Source: Vibrio quintilis (GTDB taxonomy: Bacteria; Pseudomonadota; Gammaproteobacteria; Enterobacterales; Vibrionaceae). Taken from it: a DNA stretch of 64,000 nt. Position 1 is the first letter of the stretch; each line of letters starts with the position of its first letter. The position numbers were made by a program, and so were the translations under genes. The stretch lies in assembly GCF_024529975.1 (NCBI RefSeq), contig NZ_AP024897.1, positions 1,612,001 to 1,676,000 of the forward strand. The letters are read 5' to 3'. This document shows, one piece after another, positions 26,964-34,725 of the stretch. A model generated the notes under the pieces. That model was not told the origin of the DNA. It made no database searches and saw only the letters and a list, made by a program, of their open reading frames with translations.

Positions 26964-26980
26964 TCCGGAAGCGGCGGTAT

Positions 26981-27022
26981 GCTGCATCCCAAGCCGGCGG
27001 TTGTGCAGCGGTGGGCTTTTTT
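26981..27022 (+). terminator. Possible terminator after the chemoreceptor
   Basis: A GCTGCA / TGCAGC pairing and an alternative AAGCC / GGCTT stem ending in TTTTTT follow the stop codon. Two structures compete, so this is tentative. Confidence 0.35.
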
Positions 27023-27029
27023 ACTGGCT

Positions 27030-27278
27030 TCAGGTCATCTGCTCCAGCGCAATTAAATTATCCAGCGCTACCTGATTGGTGTTGCCGCAGACATCCGGAC
27101 AGGGCTGAAAACTCAGGCAGACCTTTGGCCGTTCCGGTTTGCCAAACAGCTTGCACAGGTTGTTTTCATTGAGCTGAATACAGCGTACCCCGGCCGGTTT
27201 GCCATCCGGCATGCCGGGAATTGATGACGAGATACTTGGCGCAATACAGCAGGCACCACAGCCGGTACGGCAGTCCAT
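27030..27278 (-). CDS. YkgJ-type cysteine-cluster protein
   Basis: An 82-residue protein with the cluster CRTGCGACC at its start, then [20 protein letters not shown]. This is the YkgJ/CxxCxxCC family, proposed to bind zinc or iron. Full length for the small family members. It sits between the chemoreceptor and nitroreductase with its own short promoter region; the role is unknown. Confidence 0.85.
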   Translation of the reverse strand: MDCRTGCGACCIAPSISSSIPGMPDGKPAGVRCIQLNENNLCKLFGKPERPKVCLSFQPCPDVCGNTNQVALDNLIALEQMT

Positions 27279-27388
27279 AATAATCCTCTGAGAATCGGGT
27301 AAGCAGATGAGCGGGGAACCGCAGGCCGCGGATTTTAGCAGAAATTGTAGGTTGATGTGGAAAAATAAACCACTTTTACCAGAGAAGA

Positions 27389-27428
27389 TATCCCCGGATA
27401 ACCCGCATCTTCAGGTTGTCCGGGGATA
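27389..27428. repeat. Dispersed palindrome, copy 7
   Basis: Arms TATCCCCGGATAACC and GGTTGTCCGGGGATA with one mismatch. It lies 29 bases beyond the stop of the leftward nitroreductase gene, in a terminator position. Confidence 0.7.
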
Positions 27429-27456
27429 AAGTTATCTGATATCCGCAGGTGCAGAG

Positions 27457-28113
27457 TTAAACCACCGTAATCACCTGCTCAGCTGCAAGCCGTGACTTGG
27501 GTTGATTGAGGTTATAGTCACCTTCATCATCATGATAACCAATCGCCAGCGCGACATGGCAGTCGTAGCCAGCGAGCTCTTGTGCAAAGAGGGTTTTCAG
27601 TAATTCACCGTCAATGCCTTCCATGGTGGTGGAATCAATTTTCAGCCGGGCGAGGGTGTGCAGTGCGTTCCCCAGTGCGATATAAGTCTGGGCCCGCGTC
27701 CATTCGGTATGATGGCCCTGTGCATCCAGATTACTTTCCACAAAGCTGTAAGCACCGGCCATCAGGGCCCGGCTTTCCTGCGATATCCGGTTATCGGCGA
27801 TATTTTGGTTAATCACGACATCATAATCTTCCGGGGTGTATTTAATTTTGTTGGCAAACAAAATGATATGAGAGCAGGCTTTGATATGAGGTTGATTAAA
27901 CTGAAATTTTTCAGCAAATGAATCATGCATTTTCTGCTTTGCTGCCTCCGATTCAATCACAACAAACTTCCAGGGCTGGGAATTGATGGAGGAAGCGGAT
28001 AAACGCAGTGCCTCAAGCAACACATGGAGATCTTCCGGGGAAACTTTTTTAGCCGGATTATATTTTTTCGCGGTATAGCGCTGTGTCAGGTCTTCAATAA
28101 TGGCGTGTGTCAT
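27457..28113 (-). CDS. nfsB: Oxygen-insensitive NAD(P)H nitroreductase, NfsB type
   Basis: A 218-residue flavoprotein matching the length of E. coli NfsB (217). FMN-binding and family signatures: RYTAKKYNPAKKVS near the start, 'LRLSASSINSQPWKFVVIES', and the C-terminal AIGYHDDEGDYN...KSRLAAEQV. It would reduce quinones and nitroaromatics by two-electron steps. The start at 28113 is the family start (MTHAIIEDLTQRY); upstream codons are unrelated. The HxlR regulator is divergent 127 bases away, a common pairing for electrophile-responsive reductases. Confidence 0.9.
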   Translation of the reverse strand: MTHAIIEDLTQRYTAKKYNPAKKVSPEDLHVLLEALRLSASSINSQPWKFVVIESEAAKQKMHDSFAEKFQFNQPHIKACSHIILFANKIKYTPEDYDVVINQNIADNRISQESRALMAGAYSFVESNLDAQGHHTEWTRAQTYIALGNALHTLARLKIDSTTMEGIDGELLKTLFAQELAGYDCHVALAIGYHDDEGDYNLNQPKSRLAAEQVITVV

Positions 28114-28240
28114 AAAACTCTCTCTGTTTGATATGGTTTCGTACACGTATTGCAAAATACGGCGGTATTTTTGTATTATCAGGAAACAAAAGTCAACCAG
28201 TATACTTTTAGTAACCTTGTTGTAATTAGGGGAAATGAAT

Positions 28241-28582
28241 ATGACGACAGAAGCCGGAAACCGGCAAACCCCATCGGGCTGTCCTTCGCCGTGTTCTATT
28301 GAACGGGGAATGCGGCTGCTGGGCAGTAAGTGGAAAGGTACGATTCTGTGGCATCTGAAAGACGGACCGCTGCGCTTTAATGCCTTGTGCCGGATGATCA
28401 GCGGTGCCAGTAAGAAGATGATTGACCAGCGGCTCAAAGAGATGGAAGCGCAGAATCTGGTTATCCGCACGGTGATTAATGACCGGCCCATTGCGGTGTC
28501 TTATGAACTGACTCCCCTGGGCAGGACGGCATTAGATTTTTTGGAAACGCTGAAAAACTGGGTTGAGACGCATGACATGTAA
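28241..28582 (+). CDS. HxlR-family transcriptional regulator
   Basis: A 113-residue winged-helix protein. The family motif is CPSPCSIERGMRLLGSKWKG, then 'ILWHLKDGPLRFNALCRM' and SYELTPLGR. CPSPC supplies a redox- or electrophile-reactive cysteine as in many HxlR proteins. The ATG at 28241 was preferred over 28235 because AGGGG is at proper spacing. Divergent from nfsB across a 127-base intergenic region, so it probably controls nfsB and itself. Confidence 0.88.
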   Translation: MTTEAGNRQTPSGCPSPCSIERGMRLLGSKWKGTILWHLKDGPLRFNALCRMISGASKKMIDQRLKEMEAQNLVIRTVINDRPIAVSYELTPLGRTALDFLETLKNWVETHDM

Positions 28583-28678
28583 CTGGCCGGAGATTGCGCT
28601 TGAATGTTGGCCTGCGGGCAGGTATAAAGCGTGTCCGGTACATTTATCTTCTTCAACCTTTATTCAGGGCAGCACATC

Positions 28679-29122
28679 ATGACAGCACCATTCTGGCAGA
28701 CCAAAACACTGGAACAAATGAGCGAACAGGAATGGGAATCCCTGTGTGATGGCTGTGGCAAGTGTTGCCTGCATAAACTGATGGATGAAGAAACGGATGA
28801 CGTCTATTACACCAATGTTGCCTGTAGCTTGCTGAACAGTAAAACCTGCGCCTGTAAAGATTATCCGAACCGGTTTGAGTCCGGCGAAGAGTGCCTGAAA
28901 CTGACCCGGGATAAAATTGATGAATTCCACTGGCTGCCGGACACCTGCGCCTACCGCCTGCTGGCCGCCGGTGATGAATTACCGGCATGGCACCCGCTGA
29001 TCACCGGCTCCAAATCCGCCATGCATGCGGCCGGTGAGAGTGTGCGCGGCAAGGTGGTGTATGAGATTGATGTGGTGGACTGGGAAGATCATATTTTGAA
29101 TCATCCTCGTGAGAATCGGTGA
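28679..29122 (+). CDS. YcgN-type cysteine-cluster protein
   Basis: A 147-residue protein of the YcgN (UPF0260) family. Cysteines lie in [12 protein letters not shown] near residue 21-30, then CSLL, CACKDY, ECLKL and the family end '[11 protein letters not shown]' and HPLITGS. About the length of E. coli YcgN. Function is unknown; a metal-binding role is inferred from the cysteines. It is the last chromosomal gene before the prophage. Its stop lies about 90 bases from the integrase stop, so the prophage is inserted just behind it. Confidence 0.9.
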   Translation: MTAPFWQTKTLEQMSEQEWESLCDGCGKCCLHKLMDEETDDVYYTNVACSLLNSKTCACKDYPNRFESGEECLKLTRDKIDEFHWLPDTCAYRLLAAGDELPAWHPLITGSKSAMHAAGESVRGKVVYEIDVVDWEDHILNHPRENR

Positions 29123-29216
29123 TATCAAGGCGTATCAAAGGGTGTGAGCTACCCCGTTTATCAATAATCATCAATATTTATCTATATTAAGAAATTTTGT
29201 AGTCACATTGTAGTCA
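29123..29216. other. Probable left prophage end (attL region)
   Basis: The 94 bases between the YcgN gene and the integrase stop should contain attL. There is a direct repeat TTGTAGTCA at 29197-29205 and 29208-29216, plus TATCAA repeats, which may be core or arm sites. The matching right end is not in the window, so the core cannot be fixed. Confidence 0.4.
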
Positions 29217-30242
29217 TTTTTTTAGGTTGGTCAGCGGGTTTTTTGTGACGACATCTTCCAGGTGATCTGGTGCAAGGTGGGCATAGCGCATCGTCTGTTT
29301 TATGTCACTGTGGCCTAAGATGCGTTGAAGGGCAATAATGTTTCCGCCATTCATCATATAGTATGATGCAAATGTATGGCGTAAGACGTGTGCGGCTTGC
29401 TGTTTCAGGCGGGGAACATGTTTGATGATGAAACGATAAATAGTTGTATATCCAATGCTGAATAATGGCCCGGAACCTTCTTTATAAATCTCTTCGTAAA
29501 GCTCGGGGCTGATGGGTACTGAGCGGTTCTTTTTCCCTTTTGTATGGGTAAAGGTGACTTTGTATTTAGTCAGTTGTGCTCCGGTCAGACTTGCAGTCTC
29601 TTTGAACCGGCCGCCTGTTGCCAGACAGAGCTTAATAATTTTTTGCACGTCATCGTGAAATTCATGTGCTTCTGCGGCTGTGATCAGTTTTTCCATCTCG
29701 TCTACAGTCAAAAACTCCATTTCAGTTTCATGTAGTTTAAACTGGCGAACAGCAGCCAGAGGATTTGTTCCTTTCCACTCCTCCATCCGGATAAGTTCAA
29801 CAATGACTGCATTGAGTAAGTCCTGCTCGTTATTACAGGTGCGAAAAGTTACCGCGACTTTACGCCCGTTTAAGTCTGCAATTTCTCCCGCTAAGCGTGC
29901 CGCACGAAACTCAGTAAACATTTTGGCGGTCAGCTTTTGATAGAGCGGGTCGCCCATGCCTAATGCTATGACTTTAAGTTTATTGTAGGTGTACTTTGAA
30001 TGTGTCAGTGACTGACCGTGCCGTTCCTGCCAGAGATCAATCATATCCATTAGGCTACGGTGTTGAGATTTTTCACCAAGCCATGGTTTATCATCGACTT
30101 CTTTTAAAACGAACTTTTCATAAGCAAGCGCTTCGCCTTTTGTGGCAAAGCGTTTGCGAACCCGTTTTCCTTTGCGGCCCTGTGGGTAAACATCACAGAG
30201 CCAGGGCTTTTTATTTCCGTCTTCGAGTTTTCTTACTGACAT
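29214..30242 (-). CDS. int: Phage tyrosine integrase (P2/HP1 type)
   Basis: A 342-residue integrase, the size of P2 and HP1 Int. Catalytic residues are complete: Arg in ATGGRFKE (near 209), His and Arg in HVLRHTFA (near 283), His in LGHSD, and Tyr in MRYAHLAP (near 319). An N-terminal arm-binding part (GKRVRKRFATKGEA) and a SAM-like core-binding region precede these. It reads leftward toward the chromosome junction, as in K139/HP1 prophages. The stretch GTCATTTGAAATAA upstream of its start also occurs upstream of CI. Confidence 0.93.
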   Translation of the reverse strand: MSVRKLEDGNKKPWLCDVYPQGRKGKRVRKRFATKGEALAYEKFVLKEVDDKPWLGEKSQHRSLMDMIDLWQERHGQSLTHSKYTYNKLKVIALGMGDPLYQKLTAKMFTEFRAARLAGEIADLNGRKVAVTFRTCNNEQDLLNAVIVELIRMEEWKGTNPLAAVRQFKLHETEMEFLTVDEMEKLITAAEAHEFHDDVQKIIKLCLATGGRFKETASLTGAQLTKYKVTFTHTKGKKNRSVPISPELYEEIYKEGSGPLFSIGYTTIYRFIIKHVPRLKQQAAHVLRHTFASYYMMNGGNIIALQRILGHSDIKQTMRYAHLAPDHLEDVVTKNPLTNLKK

Positions 30243-30249
30243 TCTCTTA

Positions 30250-30831
30250 TTATTTCAAATGACCTTGCATCATCATAAGAATAATAGATGTGTCATTTAT
30301 TTTTTGATTAGTAAACATTTGTTTATTCTCTTGTGGATCTTCTTTCTCTTCGAAAGATGTATCCAATGCTGTGACCAGAGATTCAGCATAAGGTCGCAAA
30401 TCATCCACACTGTTGATTTTTGATGAGACTGATGGAGCTAATTTATGAGCATTATAAAGAGCTTGGTACAATCCTGCTGCGGTCACTAACTTTTGATTAT
30501 ATGTGGCTTTTTGCCAATCTAAAGCTGTTTTGCCCCGTACTTCCCCACCTTCATACCACTTTTGCGGCTCAACTTTTTCAACTACAGTTTTGAGTGGTTC
30601 CTGTGATTTAGAACTAACCTGTTGAGTTGTTGATGAAACAATATTCTCTTCAGCAACTGGTTTTTCTGGCGGAGGGGCGAGAGAGACGACAAGAATTGAG
30701 ATGGCTAACCAGCTAAAAGAAATGATTTTTGCTTTTCCTGAATACCCTTTTCTTAATGTGAACCATGAAAATATGAGGGGAATTAGTACAATTCCTATAC
30801 CTAACCCAATACTAACTTTTTTATCGCTCAT
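30250..30831 (-). CDS. Membrane protein, probable lysogenic-conversion gene
   Basis: A 193-residue protein not recognised by family. It has two N-terminal membrane segments (about 8-25, GLGIGIVLIPLIFSWFTL, and 35-52), then a Pro/Ser/Lys-rich tether and a soluble domain from about 90 with QKWYEGGEVRGKTALDWQKA. The last codons overlap the upstream control sequence of integrase. Located between int and cI in the same orientation, the slot where related Vibrio phages carry genes expressed in the lysogen. A surface or superinfection-exclusion role is an inference. Confidence 0.6.
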   Translation of the reverse strand: MSDKKVSIGLGIGIVLIPLIFSWFTLRKGYSGKAKIISFSWLAISILVVSLAPPPEKPVAEENIVSSTTQQVSSKSQEPLKTVVEKVEPQKWYEGGEVRGKTALDWQKATYNQKLVTAAGLYQALYNAHKLAPSVSSKINSVDDLRPYAESLVTALDTSFEEKEDPQENKQMFTNQKINDTSIILMMMQGHLK

Positions 30832-30885
30832 TTTTATTATCCTGATTGTGATGGTGATAAATTCCCACCAAAGTGTATGACTTCT

Positions 30886-31371
30886 TTACTTTGGCATTGT
30901 TATTAAGTTGATAACCTGCTTGCCAGAAAAATGTATTTCGATATCATCAAGAATGAAATAGTCTTTAAGTGTTTTGACATTGACCAGTTTTAGAGATACG
31001 TGGATTTTTGCTTGTTTACCGGCTTTATCCAGTGAATCGATCAGGACAGATGCTTTTGTTGGATGTTTGGAAGACAGGATGAATGTATTACCGTCAATAT
31101 TGCAGCTTGCACCAATACGACCAGTTGATTTGTGTTCTAACGTTGCATTAAAGCTTTGTGCTATATCTGAACGCAGTAAGGTGACTGAACAAAAATTATG
31201 TTCATCTTGTTTTATCGTAATATCAACGGCTGGTTTTGAATTCATCGTATAAGGAAAATCAGAGACAGAAACATCATTGACTTCAAATGATGTCGCTTCA
31301 CCTGAACAACCAGACAGCGTTGCTGTTATTGCTACAGCTAACAACGCCGCTCTTAACAACCGATTTTTCAT
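30886..31371 (-). CDS. Prophage-encoded lipoprotein
   Basis: A 161-residue protein. The start at 31371 was chosen because AGGAAG lies 6 bases upstream and begins a lipoprotein signal (MKNRLLRAALLAVAI) with lipobox LSGC. The mature part is beta-rich (SFEVNDVSVSDFPYTM, 'DITIKQDEHNFCSVTLLR') with cysteines that could pair. No family recognised. It forms a likely unit with the downstream membrane protein (54-base gap), in the lysogenic-conversion position beside cI. Confidence 0.65.
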   Translation of the reverse strand: MKNRLLRAALLAVAITATLSGCSGEATSFEVNDVSVSDFPYTMNSKPAVDITIKQDEHNFCSVTLLRSDIAQSFNATLEHKSTGRIGASCNIDGNTFILSSKHPTKASVLIDSLDKAGKQAKIHVSLKLVNVKTLKDYFILDDIEIHFSGKQVINLITMPK

Positions 31372-31469
31372 ATTAACTTCCTGAACCAAGTGTAAAAAAG
31401 AAGTCAAACTTTAACAAAAATCACATTGATATAAAATTGATATAGATAAAACATGATGTATATTGATGC

Positions 31470-32078
31470 TTATTTCTTCTTCATTTCCATTGCAACCCGG
31501 CCAATAACTTTTATTTCATCTTCTGCAACTTCTATCGTTGAATTTCCGAATGCGATTGCAATCTTTTTACCGGGGAGTCTCTGTAGATAATTGATAGAGA
31601 CCCGTCCATCAATATCAATCAGATAGTCACCGGTTACCGGATCTTCAGATTCTTTATTGATGTAATAAATACCGTTATCATCCTCTATCACCTCAGTTGC
31701 TGATGCTATCAGGCCAAATTTTGTTAATGTGGTCTGATCCAGTAAAACTTTTCCATGTTTTTCCAGTGAGCCATTCACAATTCGATAACTGATAAACTCG
31801 TTTCCGGTATTTGTGACTTCAAAGGGTTCACCTTCTCCCAAAGCTAGGTAGCGGACAGAAGCGCCAGAATGAAGATGTTCTCTGACGATCAACTCAAAGC
31901 CTGTTCTTTTGTGATGATGCCATGTTGAGAATGTAGAGCTAGGTATTCCGTAGTAGTCACTCATTAACTCATATGTCTTACATCCAGTGACATCTTTCAG
32001 CTTCCCTGTAAAGTTTTTTCCTGTCAAATATTCAAATGGAGGAACTTTGGCTTCAATTCTACTCATATAAGTACTCAT
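31470..32078 (-). CDS. Phage CI-type repressor
   Basis: A 202-residue protein. The N-terminal part fits the Phage_CI_repr helix-turn-helix: 'LMSDYYGIPSSTFSTWHHHK' then RTGFELIVREHLHSGASVRYLALGEG. The C-terminal beta-rich part (from about 110, GLIASATEVIEDDN to VIGRVAME) resembles the S24-type oligomerisation domain of HP1/186-like repressors, but I see no Ala-Gly cleavage site or S-M-x-P catalytic serine. It should therefore not self-cleave with RecA. Divergent from Cox over a 170-base control region with three CAAATGA copies. The start may instead be 32066. Confidence 0.8.
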   Translation of the reverse strand: MSTYMSRIEAKVPPFEYLTGKNFTGKLKDVTGCKTYELMSDYYGIPSSTFSTWHHHKRTGFELIVREHLHSGASVRYLALGEGEPFEVTNTGNEFISYRIVNGSLEKHGKVLLDQTTLTKFGLIASATEVIEDDNGIYYINKESEDPVTGDYLIDIDGRVSINYLQRLPGKKIAIAFGNSTIEVAEDEIKVIGRVAMEMKKK

Positions 32079-32248
32079 TAGTTATTTCAAATGACAAACT
32101 TCTGCCCAAATGAGGATTTTCTTTTATTTATTGATATTAAATCTTGCAAATGAAAGAAAATGATCGTAAGTTTATCTTAAACAAGATGATGATTTATCAA
32201 TTCCACTCAATAACCATCATTTAATCTCAAACGAACAGGATACCACTT
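32079..32248. promoter_or_regulatory. CI-Cox control region
   Basis: An AT-rich intergenic region between the divergent repressor and Cox genes, presumably the lysis-lysogeny switch. CAAATGA occurs at 32088, 32107 and 32147. A GTTTA-TCT-TAAAC palindrome lies at 32170-32182. These are candidate operators; the protein bound is not known. Confidence 0.5.
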
Positions 32249-32449
32249 ATGGCAACTATTCAAATAGCGGTAGACGCACCTTTTTGCACTAAAAAAGAGT
32301 TTCTCCGTCGTACTGGTTGGTCTTCAGCTTCACTTGACCGTGCAATTAAACGCGGTGAAATCCCTATGCTTGAGAAGAAAGGCAAATCAAGTTCAGTGCT
32401 GATCAATCTGGTGAAACTCTTTGAGCGATCAGCGGAACAACAGGTTTGA
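32249..32449 (+). CDS. Cox-like excisionase / repressor
   Basis: A 66-residue winged-helix protein: CTKKEFLRRTGWSSASLDRA then IKRGEIPMLEK, the MerR-like DNA-binding fold of Cox and excisionases. Its place, divergent from CI and first in the early operon, is that of cox in HP1 and P2, where the product blocks the lysogenic promoter and directs excision. AGGAT precedes the start. Assignment rests on position plus fold. Confidence 0.75.
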   Translation: MATIQIAVDAPFCTKKEFLRRTGWSSASLDRAIKRGEIPMLEKKGKSSSVLINLVKLFERSAEQQV

Positions 32450-32500
32450 ATCTGCTAACTATTTATTTACGTCTCTTTCTTCTTTATTTGAGTATTCGTC

Positions 32501-33040
32501 ATGAACATAAATAACTCAATGTACGGATTTTGTGAGTCCAAACAAAAGTCATTTGATGAGGCATGTTGTTCGTTTGCGAGTTCCGAAAACATGGAGCAAA
32601 TCGCCCGTGCACTTGGAATGAAGCCGGGAATGCTGCGAAATAAGCTGAATCCTGAACAGCCACATGTACTAAAGCCGGTTGAACTCATCGCAATTTCTAA
32701 AGTGAGCGGTAATTACACGTTAATCAATTGTCTTTTACTTGGGCTTAATGTGGTCACGGCTCCCCTTGAGGGAGCGGAAGAAGCAGAAACGATATTAAGC
32801 CGTCTTTTCAAACACAGTGCGAATGCTGGCGAGTTGTCCGCCTGGGCGCTTGAGCATGGTCATGACCACCGCCTTTCCCGCACAAACAAACAATCGCTGA
32901 TTCAAAAAGCACAATTGGGCATCAGTAATTTAGTGCTACTCATCAGTGATATTGAAAACAAAACATCCGGAGTATCACCGCTGTTTGGAATGGCGACCGA
33001 TTTCATTATCAACGGTACGCCGATTCCCGGACTGTCATAG
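32501..33040 (+). CDS. Phage CII-like regulatory protein (CP76 family)
   Basis: A 179-residue protein matching phage regulatory protein CII/CP76: FASSENMEQIARALGMKPGM is the helix-turn-helix, followed by LRNKLNPEQPHVLKPVELIA. Residues after about 110 are helical. In K139/P2-like phages the gene follows cox and influences establishment of lysogeny. Weak ribosome site. The next gene follows after 12 bases. Confidence 0.8.
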   Translation: MNINNSMYGFCESKQKSFDEACCSFASSENMEQIARALGMKPGMLRNKLNPEQPHVLKPVELIAISKVSGNYTLINCLLLGLNVVTAPLEGAEEAETILSRLFKHSANAGELSAWALEHGHDHRLSRTNKQSLIQKAQLGISNLVLLISDIENKTSGVSPLFGMATDFIINGTPIPGLS

Positions 33041-33052
33041 AGGATAAAAATT

Positions 33053-33385
33053 ATGAATCAGTTGGCTATTGTACAAGAACAAACACCGCCGCCGGCCGAA
33101 GAAAGCATTGCCCGAATTCGTGCAATGCTGACCGGGACCGTTACACGCAACCAGATTGCAGATAATTTTTCACGATTAGATACAAAACAGCGCGGGGTGT
33201 TATTAATCGCTTCCGGTTTGAAACCGGAGGAACATCTTGATCGCTCGTTTGATGAATTTGACCATCTTGAAAAACAGCGCATCCGTGAAGGTATGTGTTT
33301 TTTAAAATCCCTTCAATTATCACTTGAGCATAAAGTCGGCGACCCGCGCCAGCTCAAATACCGCCACTTCCAACAACCAGTTTAA
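33053..33385 (+). CDS. Early phage protein, unknown function
   Basis: A 110-residue protein starting after AGAGGAT. It is acidic at the start (EQTPPPAEES) and then helical with TRNQIADNFSRLDTKQRGVL and HLEKQRIREGM. No family recognised with confidence. It lies in the early operon between the CII-like gene and a strong terminator, in the place of small early genes of K139-like phages. Confidence 0.6.
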   Translation: MNQLAIVQEQTPPPAEESIARIRAMLTGTVTRNQIADNFSRLDTKQRGVLLIASGLKPEEHLDRSFDEFDHLEKQRIREGMCFLKSLQLSLEHKVGDPRQLKYRHFQQPV

Positions 33386-33407
33386 TCCTAGCCAACGTTG
33401 AACCTTT

Positions 33408-33433
33408 GCCCTCCTGAGGGAGGGCTTTTTTTT
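33408..33433 (+). terminator. Strong rho-independent terminator in the early region
   Basis: Perfect 7-bp stem GCCCTCC / GGAGGGC with loop TGAG and eight or more T residues. It sits between two early genes, so downstream expression needs antitermination, read-through or an own promoter. Confidence 0.9.
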
Positions 33434-33455
33434 ACCAAAATCTGAGGATTTCAAT

Positions 33456-33848
33456 ATGTCAGTTGCAAACTTAAATTCCCGGCTCGATAGCATTAATCAC
33501 AACCTGAACCGCCTGTTACCTCATCTGAAAAAAGTCACACCGTCCAATCCGGTTGATACGTTGATCACAACCAGCGATGTCATCAGTAACAGAGATGTTT
33601 TTGACATCGTGCATTCAATCAATGTGTTAGCGATGCAAAACACTGACCTGCTGGATATTTACACCCGGTTTAATCCAGTCGCTAAAGAATTCGAAGTCCG
33701 GGCATTTGCCGATACTGTCACACACAAAGAAGCCATGGTCTATTTTCAGGCCATCCCGATTTCAGATGACGCATTGCCCAAATTATTAGAGGCAGAAAGC
33801 GATCTGACTGAAATCATTATTGCTGCGCGTGAAGCGGCTCAGGGCTGA
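33456..33848 (+). CDS. Early phage protein, unknown function
   Basis: A 130-residue mostly helical protein starting after TGAGGAT. Visible features are an N-terminal amphipathic helix (LNSRLDSINHNLNRLLPHLK) and an acidic C-terminus. The gene lies only 23 bases after a terminator and 3 bases before the next small gene, so the two are probably coupled. No function assigned. Confidence 0.55.
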   Translation: MSVANLNSRLDSINHNLNRLLPHLKKVTPSNPVDTLITTSDVISNRDVFDIVHSINVLAMQNTDLLDIYTRFNPVAKEFEVRAFADTVTHKEAMVYFQAIPISDDALPKLLEAESDLTEIIIAAREAAQG

Positions 33849-33851
33849 ATC

Positions 33852-34076
33852 ATGCTATTTGCAGCCATTCAGTTATGCCCTAAAGGGGGCGTGATCCTGA
33901 ATAAAACAAATGAAATCGCCACTGTTCCGGTTGGCGATTTCGATTCTATGGATGCCGCGATTGATGCCGCATGTTCAGAACTGAAGTGTCATCACCTGTG
34001 TAAAGGGGTGATGAGTCGGGGCAGGGGGCAGAGCGGTTATTTGTTGGTAACAGAACAAGAGTTAGAAACGGCCTGA
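33852..34076 (+). CDS. Small early phage protein, unknown function
   Basis: A 74-residue protein beginning MLFAAIQLCPKGGVILN, with two later cysteines (ACSEL and HLCKG) and a Gly-Arg-rich stretch RGRGQSGY. It starts 3 bases after the preceding stop and has only a poor ribosome site, so it is likely translationally coupled. The convergent membrane-protein gene ends 5 bases beyond its stop. Confidence 0.55.
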   Translation: MLFAAIQLCPKGGVILNKTNEIATVPVGDFDSMDAAIDAACSELKCHHLCKGVMSRGRGQSGYLLVTEQELETA

Positions 34077-34081
34077 GCCGT

Positions 34082-34603
34082 TTACTCATTGTTCTTCATT
34101 TTCAGGGTTTCACCGATAAACCGGGCAAGAACCCACTCTTTGACAGAGAGCTTTTCCTGACTGACATCAAGCTCTTTCTCAAGACCCGCCCGGATAAACG
34201 CGATGTTACTCAGAGAAAGAATCACATTGCTGTCTCGTTTCTGTATCTCAAGAAAACGGGTGTGCAGTTCTTCTTCTGAAAGTTGGCTTGTGATCAGAGG
34301 TAAATAACAATGATATTGAATATCCGATTTAGCCGAAACCTGAGCAGGTTTAATCGTAAATACAAACATGCTGATCGCAACCATCAGAAAGCCAGTCACC
34401 ATATTATTGCTCAGTTGAAAGGCAATACTGGATCCAAGAATCAGTTGAACAATCGTCAGCAAGTTATCGAAGCGACGGTAGAAAATTGCGTTGTATTGCT
34501 CCATCCGGGCAGAGTAATGAACATCAAAGATACTGAAATCAGCCTTTTGGTTTTGGTGTGGGTTTGGGGCGTTGGTGAAATTTGTCTCGGTCATCGTTGT
34601 CAT
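34082..34603 (-). CDS. Two-span membrane protein, accessory gene opposing the early operon
   Basis: A 173-residue protein. Two closely spaced hydrophobic segments (about 47-66, LLTIVQLILGSSIAFQL, and 69-85, VTGFLMVAISMFVFTI) follow a 'MEQYNAIFYRRFDNL' helix, and a long soluble C-terminal helix region ends KNNE. The arrangement is like SLATT-type membrane proteins found in some defence loci, but the match is only structural. It is transcribed against the surrounding early genes, a usual sign of an autonomous accessory gene. Promoter would be in 34604-34700. Confidence 0.6.
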   Translation of the reverse strand: MTTMTETNFTNAPNPHQNQKADFSIFDVHYSARMEQYNAIFYRRFDNLLTIVQLILGSSIAFQLSNNMVTGFLMVAISMFVFTIKPAQVSAKSDIQYHCYLPLITSQLSEEELHTRFLEIQKRDSNVILSLSNIAFIRAGLEKELDVSQEKLSVKEWVLARFIGETLKMKNNE

Positions 34604-34701
34604 TCCAGGTTTGTTGTTTCACAAATATTGTCCTCTTTGTGCGTGTTGGTGTTGGGGAACTTCATCATAGCACCGCCTGCCATGTGCGCAACTGGTCGCC
34701 T

Positions 34702-34723
34702 AACCCCACGTTACGGGGTTTTC
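34702..34723 (+). promoter_or_regulatory. Hairpin covering the ribosome site of gpA
   Basis: Stem AACCCC / GGGGTT with loop ACGTTA-C, followed by TTCT and the gpA ATG at 34726. ACGGGG is the only Shine-Dalgarno-like sequence and is inside the right arm, so the hairpin would mask it. It could also act as a weak terminator. Confidence 0.5.
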
Positions 34724-34725
34724 TA

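Noticed and set aside
29123..29216. A defined attL core
   Set aside because: The right end of the prophage is outside the window, so no repeat can be matched. The TTGTAGTCA pair may be an arm site or chance.
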